From assembly GCA_029237695.1 (NCBI GenBank), contig CM055273.1, positions 60,625,968-60,689,967 on the forward strand: DNA of 64,000 bases, in the 5' to 3' direction. Shown piece after piece: positions 55,682-64,000 of this stretch. Position 1 is the first letter of the stretch; the number at the start of each line of letters is the position of its first letter. Source of the DNA: Conchocele bisecta. Its lineage: Eukaryota; Mollusca; Bivalvia; Lucinida; Thyasiridae. The notes beneath the pieces were generated by a model. The model was given only the letters and a program-made list of their open reading frames with translations, searched no databases and had not been told where the DNA came from. The position numbers and the translations under genes are program-made.

Positions 55682-56406
55682 TAAATGGTACAATAGACAT
55701 ATTATTATTTGGGTCAAACGAACTATCATATCAGGATAACACTAAGGTATTCCAAACCGTACACAACGTTATATTCTACTTAGTAAGCGATTTGTGTAAT
55801 AATATACGTACAGTTCGATGTGTATCTCATAAATTGTAACATGGTGTGCTTACTTAGCCTCCTGCGTGACGATGATGGACCCTCTAGTGGCACATGCATT
55901 CTTATTTTTTTCTACTTTTATTTTTTTCATTATTTTAATTTTTTTAATTTTTTATATATATCTTTGTTTTTCTTTTCATTTCATTTTTTATTTTTTCTAA
56001 TTATCAATAAAAATTCAAATATTTGATAGAATATACTATTGGTTACGGCCAATATATTTTCTTTTCATGTCATCTTTTGTTTTTATGAGCAAAATTGACA
56101 GTTGTTTCCCTTGTACACTTCGTTCAAGATATATCGAGTAAAATACTATTATTTTGCTTGATAACAATCCATAAACATAATAGTGTTTTGTATCTGCCAT
56201 TATTACACCAACTGGTCTCATGCTGACAAAGTGACAAATGCGTGGTTTTTTGTACTTTGCCGCTTGTGACCCTAATTGCATTGATCAAGGAGAGGAACTC
56301 TATAAGATAGTAATCATTTCGTTCCAATCCTTCTATTCTGAATATTTGTTTATACCTGATGTAAATTGTTTATAATAAAATATGTTTATACCAAAGATTG
56401 GGTTCC
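55682..56406 (+). other. LINE 3' untranslated region
   Basis: AT-rich, with no reading frame. It ends near TAATAAAATATGTTTATACC before the right target duplication; no long poly-A is present. Confidence 0.6.
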
Positions 56407-56801
56407 AAACGCATTGGCGTTCAGCGGTAGCAACTTTATATTCTCTAAAATGAAAAGCTCGAACGTGGATGAGGAGCGTAAGCGTCATGATTTAGCTGTA
56501 GAACAACTCAATAGCGCAAAGGAAGCATGGTCGAAAAAACGAACCGCCCATCTGGACTGGGTCAATGAAGAGCTTCGCCGCGAAAATCACGCCGCGCAAA
56601 CTTTTCAGAACGTTGAAGAAGCCAACCGCGAGTACGCGCTGGCATATCCGCACTAAAGTCTCGATCCAATGGATCCCGAGCCCCAACTTTCAGATTTCTA
56701 TGTACCGTCAGAGCCCCAAAATGGACCGCGAGATCGCGTTCATCATCGTGGGAATGGGTGTGGTGGGTCTCGCCGGCTATTATATTCAATCGAGATTTTA
56801 A
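56407..56801 (+). pseudogene. Polinton small protein, 3' piece after LINE insertion
   Basis: Resumes at the duplicated AAACGCAT with LAFSGSNFIFSKM. A charged helix follows (RKRHDLAVEQLNSAKEAW, LDWVNEELRRENHAAQ) to a premature stop at 56654. Further on in another frame are PEPQLSDFYVPSEP and a terminal membrane segment (IAFIIVGMGVVGLAGYY) ending at 56801. With 48732-48777 this is one conserved Polinton gene: helical middle, C-terminal anchor. The role is unknown. Confidence 0.75.
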
Positions 56802-56850
56802 ATTAATTAATTAAAACATTTTTTTTTTATAAATATATATATATAGAACG

Positions 56851-58123
56851 ATGTTAGTTGACGAACTTTATAACGCTATGATTGATGTAGGCTACACTGC
56901 CCAAAAACATCGTTTACCTGGTGCAAAGAGTATGATTCGTCTGGCCCGAGATTGGATGAATTAGATTTCCCTCTCCTGTTAACCAACCCAAACGCGATTG
57001 GGGCTGCAGCGAAACTTCAACAAAGGTTTATTATTAACGACGCAGTTACCGGACGAACTGGCGAGGGCATGTTGGAGATTGTCCGATATATTAGAATACT
57101 TCGCATACGATGAACTACGCGCAAACTTGATACCAAACTAACGCGCAAGCTGTCGAATACATACTATAGTCCACGCGGCTACTGGAAGGACTCGCGGCCA
57201 TCAAGAACCTCGCGGCGGCGACCAAGGTTTCAGAAAACGCTGTCAAGGAATGGCTCAAGAAGCAGGCCATCTGGCAGATCTATTTACCCCGCGCCTCACA
57301 ATATTCCGCGCCCGAAATTCGACGTGCCGGTGCCAACCGAACAGTTCACCAAGCGGATCTCCTGTTTCTCCCTCACGATCGCGTCGGTCGCAAAACGTAC
57401 AAGTACGCACTGACAATCGTTGACGTAGCGAGTCGTTACAAGGGGCTGAGCCGTTGGCCACTAAAGAGTCTAAGGAAGTGGCCGAGGCTCTTTCCCGAAT
57501 ATATAAGAGGAGTCCTCTCAAATGGCCGAATCTTCTCCAGGTCGATCCCGCCGCGAGTTCATGGGCGCGGTCTCTCATCTATTGTCTAAGCATAAAGTTT
57601 CTATCAGACGCGGCCGCGTCAATCATCCACCGGGAACCAGGGGATCGTGGAACGCTTCAATCGAACCCTGGCTGAGAGACTGTTCGGACACCAATACGCT
57701 AAAGAACTTGTAGACCCTCATTCGCGATCGACCGAGTGGGTGGCCATACTGCCCGCCGTGGTCTCCTCACTGAACGGAGAGGTGACCAGATTGATAGGTA
57801 AGAAGCCTGTAGATGCTATCAAGTTTAAAAGGGTGACGACAAGCCCTCTGCCGTCCTCGCGCGGGCGACCCGTTGGTTTAGAGGAGCAGCGGCTTCCATC
57901 ATATTGAGTCCGGTACCTCTATCAACCGGGGAGAGCTCGAAGGTGGCAGCCGCCGCGCGACTGATCCAGTGTGGTCCTCTCAAATGTATATCATCTAGAT
58001 CGATCTATTACCAAACCCGATGAGCCCGTGCTCTACTATTTGGATGATGGGCCATCTCGAGGGTTTGTTCGCGAAGAACTTCTTATAGTGTCTTCTGACA
58101 CCCAGCTACCCCCGATTACTTAA
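56851..58123 (+). pseudogene. INT: Polinton integrase (retroviral-type DDE), heavily frameshifted
   Basis: The ATG at 56851 starts MLVDELYNAMIDVGYTAQKH. Conserved pieces follow in changing frames: LSNTYYSPRGYWK, VSENAVKEWLKKQAIWQIYL, HQADLLFLPHDRVGRKTYK (first catalytic Asp, about 57340), LLQVDP then REFMG in another frame (second Asp, about 57535), GIVERFNRTLAERLFGHQY (catalytic Glu, about 57645) and STEWVAILPAVVSSLNGEV. A C-terminal chromo-like block, VLYYLDDGPSRGFVREELL, ends at TAA 58121-58123. Integrase inserts Polinton DNA and makes the 6-bp duplication. The triad residues survive, but the gene cannot be translated as one protein. Its stop overlaps that of the convergent polymerase. Confidence 0.9.
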
Positions 58124-61100
58124 ATCAATAGAGGTTCTGTATGTATTCCGTCTGGTAACACGCGTCTTTTATCGTAGTATGCCGAGAGTCCTAATTTTTG
58201 TTGACAGTACGTTTTCATAACGCCGTCTTTCATTTTAAATCCTCTATTTTGTGCTACATCTATAATGTGTTTTCCATCTTCTGTAGTTTCACTTAGTACT
58301 CGTTTATATCTATCCCAATTTAAATTGTTAGTTCTCTTGGACATTCCTTTCGCAGAGATTTTTATTAATTTTAATTTGTTCCAAATTATCTTTAGTGAAA
58401 TTAATTTTTTCTACAAAATAACACTTACTAGATAACGCTATCGCCCTATCCCCGCTAAATTCCATTTTGAAAAGTCCGGGCTCTCTTTCGCTCCATTTAT
58501 CCCAAGCCAACCATTTATTTTTTTCTTTTTCAAACTCGTCTAGTAAGTTAGGTCTAATCAATTCCTCTATCGTTTTTTCCACTAATCCTATATACATACT
58601 ATCTGTATCCATCTGTATTAATTCAAAGTCTTCTCTTTTTATGTATTTATCTAGAAATTCGTATGTAAAATTCCAACATTCTCAATTTAGCTAGTTGATA
58701 AACCGCTATTCCACAATGGAATGGTCTCTTTAGCGCACACCTGGGTTTTCTTGAAGATATTTCGTACGCATATCCTATCTCTTCCAAATCATCAAAATAC
58801 GCGGATCTTAATGCTTTGTCAACACAGGTTTCGTCTCGCGTATATGTCGTATTTAAATGTCTCTCCGTTGCCTCTATCATTTTTCCACAACACGAGTTTC
58901 CTAATAATTTCATTATGTCGGCTACTGGTTTCTTATTTGGTTCTACATCGCCTGTTCGTCTTGCGGCTGTAACTTCTTTTGCGAACCATTCGAAGGGTTT
59001 ACCACTAATATAATCTATAACACGATGAACTCCCGTTATTTCTAGGCCGTGTTTTAAAATACCATTTCAACAGTGGCGCGTACAGCAATACTTTAGTGGC
59101 GGTCATAGATCCCACAATTTTCTTCCATTTCCTCTAGTTCTTCCAGTATCTTCCAAATATTTTAACATGTGTGTGGGAACTTCATCAACCTCTACTTCTC
59201 TGTTTATAAATATTGGGGACATTTCAGAAAACTTATGTTTTAAGTTGTGTGGAACTTCTATATCCACCTCCGCAAACCCAAACCAGTCTCCAGATAAAAC
59301 TCTTTTACAAAACTTTTTAATAAATTTAGGGTTAATGTGGGTATCTATATGGTGTATAGTTTCTCTCCCACACGGCATCTCTTTATTTAACGTAGATAAA
59401 TATAACGCGTTTGCATCGTACCACAAAACAGCCTTGCAAGGTTTGTTACTTTCATTTGATCTAATATTGGAAACACCGGCTTCTGCATAGCGTGTAAATA
59501 CTATTGATGGACCACCAACTAGAGCGTCCTTCATCATTTCGTATGTTTCTTCTTTTGGTGCATATAGAGCATCCTCCGGTATAATCGTCTTTGAAGATTT
59601 TTGTTCTTTAATGGTTCCTCTCAATAATATTGTATAGCTACTCCAGGTAGTGTTACCGCATCTTTGAAAATATCCACACCTCTGTGTTTATAAAATTCAC
59701 ACATTTTTTCCACCGCTTCTAGGAACGGTGCTACATCTAAATCGTTATAATATTTCAACCAATCTCTGAAAGTTTTCATATTATTTTCTTCGAAAATTCT
59801 ACGACATTTACTTAATTCTGTTTCATCTATTAACATTTTCCCAGATAGTTTGGAATACCAATTCTCTATATCCGGTAGTCCTGGGTAATCCAGTTTGTCT
59901 GGAGAATCGAACCACTCATAAGGAAAGAAAGATTTCTGTCCTTTGCAGTCGTAGGCTTTTATCCAACTATCATAACTTACACCAGGTCCTAGATAAAGTA
60001 TTACATCAAGAAATCTAAATTCTGGAGTAAATAGAAATATTGTTGCGTTTGCACGTTTTCCGACCATTACTTTCTTTGTTGTTGATGTCAGTTCGCCTAC
60101 TAGGTATTTCTTTATTAAGTTTATATCGTACTTACTGCTGTTAAAACCTATAACCGGTACTTGCTCTATCCACTGTTCGATTTTGGCGATTTGGTTTTTA
60201 CGTAAATATTCCGTATTAAACTTATATCTTGACCACACTTCTTCTCTTATAGCTTTTCCCCTGACTTTCAAATCTTCTACGAATTTTTCTATAAGTTTTG
60301 CGGGATCTTTATCACAAATATGAGTTACTGTTCCTGAGAAATTATCTCCTATACTAACGCTTGCCGGAACGTGCTCAGCTTCGTACTCTAAACTATTACC
60401 GGTAGTTTCAACTTCTGGCTGGAGATATGCCTCAAAATCGTATACTATCTGATATGGATAAAGAGTAGTGTCACAACCGATCTTTATATCTTTACCCGTT
60501 CTTTGGAATTCGCATTCCCACATAACTACTAGGTTGAATTCTTTGCTTTTTCTAATAACTTTATCTCTTCTCATAGTGGATGCGCGTTCTTCTTTTCTAT
60601 GCTTTGCATGAATCTCACACCCGTGCCAGTAACAGCCGTGATATTGATATACGGTATTGGTTTCTGGACAGTATCCATCTACCGGAGCTCCTAAAATCCA
60701 TCTTTCACCTCCGTGTCCGCACTGTTCGTGGTGAATGTGAATTCCCTCCGCTTTTCCACAGAATACATCCAATCGATCGCCCCATAACTGTTAGAACCTT
60801 TTGGGTAAAACGCTTTCTCGAACGACGAACGCGGGCGCTCTAAATAATTACCACACATATTACTTTCTTTTGTCTCACCTCTCATACATGTTGGTCCGTG
60901 TCTCTTCATATTACTCGCTTTCGTGAATTTCTGCTTGCAATTATCGCAGGCGTAAATTTTAGATAGGTTTTTAAGGTTTTTTATCAGAAATGCGTGATTA
61001 TTAAACAGATCCTATTGTCATTGGTTTATTACCTATTACCTTATAGTGTGCTGGTACCTTTTTCAACCACCATACATTACATTCGGTGGGTTGATATACT

Positions 61101-61589
61101 TCTATACCGATTTTAAAAAACTCTTCAACCTTTTTCAGATCTGAAAAAGAAATTGGTGAAACCACATTACTACCGAAATATTGCTTACTAAGTTCTTTCG
61201 CCTTTTCTGTACATCTGTCAGGTCTGATCTTTTTATCAAGGTGCATAGCTAGACACCTGAACAGACAAAGGTCGTCATTATACTATCTAAAGAATACATA
61301 CCTTTTCTATTCCTCAACCATTCTGGAAGTTCTCCTCCTGCTGCTTCTTTGGATTGTAGTCCCAAATCTATTCCCCTACTACCCTGTATTAGCTTTACAA
61401 ACACCTCTACCCATCTTACAAACTTCCACTTTGTATTTGGTCTGTCTATTTTATCGGACATTATTCGTGTTTGCTCCTTATCTGACAGCCATTTTTTAAC
61501 GGTTTTCATTGATGATAGTGGTTCGCTACCACCGAGATTTTGTGTGAAATATTATAGTTTTAGGTTTTCCATTTTTTAATTTCCTCCAT
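58120..61589 (-). pseudogene. POLB: Polinton protein-primed family B DNA polymerase, frameshifted
   Basis: About 3.47 kb, normal for this family. The likely ATG is at 61589 (MEEIKKW). Order on the minus strand: an N-terminal region (61001-61509: GIDLGLQSKEAAGGELPEWL, KKIRPDRCTEKAKEL); a Cys/His finger (ACDNCKQKFTKASNMKRHG, about 60900-60960); a cysteine-containing VDGYCPETNTVYQYHGCYWH block; and exonuclease motifs YDFEAY (~60440), GFNSSKYDINL (~60148) and YYNDLD (~59752). Polymerase motifs are A, YDANALYLSTLN (~59420); B, KLLGNSCCGK (58910); and C, MDTDSMY (58612). Motif A has Leu where LYP is usual. The C terminus (RRVLPDGIHTEP) ends at 58120. Frames change near 60770, 59620, 59050, 58640 and 58340. 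It would replicate Polinton DNA using a protein primer. Confidence 0.92.
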
Positions 61590-61740
61590 ATGTTCTAGCT
61601 TGTAAGAATATGAATATCTCAAATAAAAATTAAAAAGGTTGGTTGGTTAGATACGGAGCGAGTTTATCGGACATGCGTTCAGACTCGTTAATGTTAATGT
61701 TTTTACGAAAGGATAATGTAACTACCCGTCTTCCATTTTA

Positions 61741-62019
61741 CTACCTTTTATTTTCCAATGTTTCATCGTGAGCCCCCAATATTTCTTCACCTTTTTCCAC
61801 TATCGCACTAACGATAGATTTTTTCTTATTATTATTTTGGCGTCTAATTTGGGACAAATTATTTGTGCTTGAAGGTTTGATTACACTAGCCCTTAACCCC
61901 GCAATACTTTCTTTTTGAATTCTGTTACCTACTTCCTCCGCTTTGGATATATCTTTAAAGGCTCCTCGTTTGTGGGCGCGGGTAAACCGCTTCATAAAAC
62001 GCCTCATTCTTTGTGGCAT
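61741..62019 (-). CDS. Small basic Polinton protein, unknown function
   Basis: An intact 92-residue frame starting MPQRMRRFMKRFTRAHKRG, very basic at the N terminus, with KAEEVGNRIQKESIAGLRAS and a Lys/Asn-rich C terminus. It sits upstream of POLB on the same strand. The basic character would suit DNA binding or a terminal-protein-like role; I cannot confirm either. Its start codon region is repeated upstream in the tandem duplication at 62000-62283. Confidence 0.5.
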   Translation of the reverse strand: MPQRMRRFMKRFTRAHKRGAFKDISKAEEVGNRIQKESIAGLRASVIKPSSTNNLSQIRRQNNNKKKSIVSAIVEKGEEILGAHDETLENKR

Positions 62020-62283
62020 TTATCAGCTTTGTCAACCCCCTAACTCTCAATAAATTTATAATCCCTAGAGATTCGGCTTCTCTTCTCAACTTTCTATTTC
62101 TGCTCTAGTTTTTTCTGACGTTATCATATTTTCTGTAAACGCCTCATTCTTTGTGGCATTTAATCAACTTTTGTCAACCCCTAACTCTCAACCGTTTACT
62201 ATAAAGTAATCCCTAGAGATTCGGCTTTTCTTCTCAAACTTTCTATTTCTGCTCTAGTTTCTGACGTTATCATATTTTCTGTA
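62000..62283. repeat. Tandem duplication, two ~138-bp units
   Basis: CGCCTCATTCTTTGTGGCAT, CCCTAGAGATTCGGCTT and TTTCTATTTCTGCTCTAGTTT occur in the same order at about 62000-62135 and 62138-62283. Inverted, each unit begins with the start codon region of the 61741-62019 gene, but only the first leads into its frame. Confidence 0.88.
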
Positions 62284-62311
62284 ATATACTTTTGTATAAC
62301 CTATGAAATAT

Positions 62312-62360
62312 CTGTTCAATTGGTCTTGAAAACATTATGTTTTTTTACGACCAATTGAAT
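62312..62360. repeat. Hairpin resembling the inner end of the terminal repeat
   Basis: CTGTTCAATTGGTCTTGAAA and a partial inverse (ACGACCAATTGAATA). The same TCTGTTCAATTGG word ends the right terminal repeat (about 62755), so this looks like a third, internal copy just upstream of the zinc-finger gene. Confidence 0.6.
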
Positions 62361-62385
62361 ATAAACATAAACATATACATATATA

Positions 62386-62700
62386 ATGGAGTGTGAGACT
62401 TGTTGTAAGACGTTTTACGCGTAAAGACTATCTACGAAGGCATCTAGCGAGACGTAGAAAGTTTCCTTGTGTCCCCCGCAATTTCAATGCCCCAGATGCC
62501 CTTGTAAATTCGTTAGTGCCCAAACTCTTTGTAGACATAAGCAACTACGCTGCCCTGTGGCTACAGGTGAACGTGGTAGACTAGAGCTGGTAGAATTAAT
62601 TGCTGATCTACGGAATCAATTAGCTATATCGGAGGAGGAAAATATGGTGTTGGAATATAGACTATTGCGCGAGGACGCATTTAAATCGGAAACTTATTAG
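62386..62700 (+). pseudogene. C2H2 zinc-finger protein gene of the Polinton, frameshifted
   Basis: The ATG at 62386 starts MECETCCKTF. A frame change then gives TRKDYLRRHLARR (first finger), and another gives FQCPRCPCKFVSAQTLCRHK (second finger), followed by a helical tail (LVELIADLRNQLAISEEE) to the stop at 62700. Two Cys-Cys...His-His type fingers plus a short coiled coil suggest a DNA-binding regulator. It lies just inside the right terminal repeat, with a hairpin upstream. Not a standard Polinton gene as far as I know. Confidence 0.6.
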
Positions 62701-62756
62701 AATAAATTCATAAATTGGTGTCAAAAATAAATCCTTTTTAAGACTATTGTTTTATC

Positions 62757-62941
62757 TGTTCAATTGGACGTGAAAAAAACATGATGTATTTATGACACCA
62801 ATTTTGAATATTTCGTGGTTGGTGGGAGACAATTTCCTCGTTAACCAATTTTTGATTTTTCGGGGGGTGGTGGAGTAGTATATAGGGAGGAGAAATGATA
62901 CCACCGTTAGGTGGTATCATTTTGACTCCCTATATACTACT
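62757..62941. repeat. Polinton right terminal inverted repeat
   Basis: Inverse of 37195-37380. The outermost part (about 62875-62941) is again palindromic (ATGATACCACC / GGTGGTATCAT), with more mismatches than the left tip. Confidence 0.92.
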
Positions 62942-62947
62942 CATTTA
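62942..62947. other. Polinton target-site duplication, right
   Basis: CATTTA, matching 37190-37195. Confidence 0.75.
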
Positions 62948-62968
62948 GCCTACACTACAAGTGTTAAC

Positions 62969-63902
62969 TACGGAAGCACAGAAGTGACATGCAAATTTTT
63001 TTTTCTAGGCATGAGTTTTTTTTTTATCTTGTGGGAACAAGATATTATTTTGAGGGAACAACATAATATCTTGTTCGCACAACTTAATATTTTGTTCCCA
63101 CAGAATAATATTTTGAGGGAACAGGATATTAACTTGTTCGAACAGGATATTAACTTGTTCGCACAGGATAATATTTTGAGGGAACAGGATATTAACTTGT
63201 TCGCACAACTTAATATTTTGTTCCCACAGAATAATATTTTGAGGGAACAGGATATTAACTTGTTCGAAAAAGATATTATTTTGAGGGAACAACATAATAT
63301 CTTGTTCGCACAACTTAATATTTTGTTCCCACAGAATAATATTTTGAGGGAACAGGATAAAACCAGCGCCGGGATCACACACAGCAACAACAACAACAAC
63401 AACAAAACACGTTATTCATTATTGTCTGCTTGTTCTTCCGTAGTTTTGTGCTTTAAATCGATACTTTAAAAAAGGTAAGATATAAATATTATCTTGTTCG
63501 AACAAGTTAATATACTGTTCCCTCAAAATATTATTCTGTGGGAACAAAATATTAAGTTGTGCGAACAAGATATTATGTTGTTCCCTCAAAATAATATCTT
63601 GTTCGAACAAGTTAATATCCTGTTCCCTCAAAATATTATTCTGTGGGAACAAAATATTAAGTTGTGCGAACAAGTTAATATCCTGTTCCCTCAAAATATT
63701 ATCCTGTGCGAACAAGTTAATATCCAGTTCAAACAAGTTAATATCCTCTTCCCTCAAAATATTATTCTGTGGGAACAAAATATTAAGTTGTGCGAACAAG
63801 ATATTATGTTGTTCCCTCAAAATAATATCTTGTTCCCACAAGATAAAAAAAAAACTCATGCCTAGAAAAAAAAAATTTGCATGTCACCTCTGTGCTTCCG
63901 TA
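62969..63902. mobile_element. Foldback with palindromic TTGTTCCC/ATATTAT array
   Basis: Inverted ends starting TACGGAAGCACAGA extend through GACATGCAAATTTTTTTTT and CTAGGCATGAG. The flanking hexamer GTTAAC is at 62963-62968 and 63903-63908. The interior has two oppositely oriented tandem arrays (units with TTGTTCCCACA, GAGGGAACA and TTGTTCGCACAA) separated by a unique ~140-bp centre (about 63360-63495). The arrays lack stop codons in several frames on both strands, so the long repetitive open frames are not genes. Confidence 0.88.
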
Positions 63903-63908
63903 GTTAAC

Positions 63909-64000
63909 TGCTATTTGAATACAAAATACAATAATCAAGTTATTAATGTACGTTTGTGTCAAATGGTATAACAGGGACCATACATCCTTCGTCCCAGGTT
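63909..64000. other. Right flank, nothing recognised
   Basis: Short AT-rich sequence without visible features. Confidence 0.4.

Larger units (their letters stand above)
48778..56406 (+). mobile_element. CR1/L2-like non-LTR retrotransposon (LINE), decayed
   Basis: A 7.6-kb insertion flanked by AAACGCAT on both sides. It has an ORF1 with coiled coil and RRM-like part (49129-49989), a ~2.4-kb spacer with its own satellite, an ORF2 with endonuclease, reverse transcriptase (FADDT) and a C-terminal Cys/His motif (52425-55681), and an AT-rich 3' region. There are no long terminal repeats. Both ORFs are frameshifted. It lies in the same orientation as the Polinton gene it breaks. Confidence 0.88.
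37195..62941. mobile_element. Polinton/Maverick DNA transposon, decayed
   Basis: A 25.7-kb element with ~185-bp terminal inverted repeats and a CATTT(A) flanking duplication (from 37190 and from 62942). It holds the diagnostic set of protein-primed family B DNA polymerase, retroviral-type integrase, packaging ATPase and capsid-like proteins. It would be about 18.1 kb without the LINE at 48778-56406, a normal Polinton size. Most genes carry frameshifts or stops. Known Polintons use the integrase to insert and the polymerase to copy themselves, and may form virions. Confidence 0.95.

Noticed and set aside
62984..63865. Four repetitive frames of 123-161 codons on both strands
   Set aside because: They come from a palindromic tandem array without stops; there is no unique sequence or domain.

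Overview
This is animal nuclear DNA. One host gene can be read through eleven coding exons, all with GT-AG introns and matching phases. It is LRRC56, a cytosolic leucine-rich-repeat protein needed for ciliary dynein arm assembly. The introns and flanks are packed with palindromic MITEs, SINE-like copies, foldback elements and satellite arrays of kinds I associate with bivalve molluscs. That lineage is an inference; I cannot name the species.

Layout. (1) 1-3505: repeats, plus one possible non-coding exon. (2) 3506-21784: LRRC56, intact, about 671 codons. Intron 1 holds a composite repeat with 13 copies of a ~148-bp satellite; other introns hold many palindromic MITEs. (3) 21785-37189: no gene found, only SINE-like copies, MITEs, foldbacks with palindromic arrays inside, and a ~165-bp satellite. 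(4) 37195-62941: one Polinton/Maverick, a virus-like self-synthesising DNA transposon. It has ~185-bp terminal inverted repeats and a 5-6 bp target duplication. (5) 62969-63902: a foldback element only 21 bp beyond the Polinton. The rest is unannotated.

The Polinton carries the expected set. There is a protein-primed family B DNA polymerase with exonuclease motifs, a retroviral-type DDE integrase with a C-terminal chromo-like tail, and an A32/FtsK-type packaging ATPase. A major-capsid-like protein, a fibre-like coiled-coil protein and several conserved structural-cluster or membrane proteins complete it, along with a zinc-finger gene and a duplicated small gene near the left end. Almost every gene has frameshifts or stops. 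The LRRC56 exons, from the same assembly, have none, so I read the Polinton as a genuinely decayed copy. A 7.6-kb CR1/L2-like LINE, itself decayed, has inserted into one small Polinton gene and left an 8-bp target duplication.

Most interesting signals: an exact 18-bp AT-rich motif repeated five times and a second 17-bp motif repeated three times, placed at starts of Polinton structural genes but not seen at the polymerase or integrase; 68-bp palindromes at both Polinton tips; a 2A-like motif at the N terminus of the LINE ORF2; and a foldback family with TACGGARGC ends, 6-bp target duplications and self-complementary tandem arrays inside.
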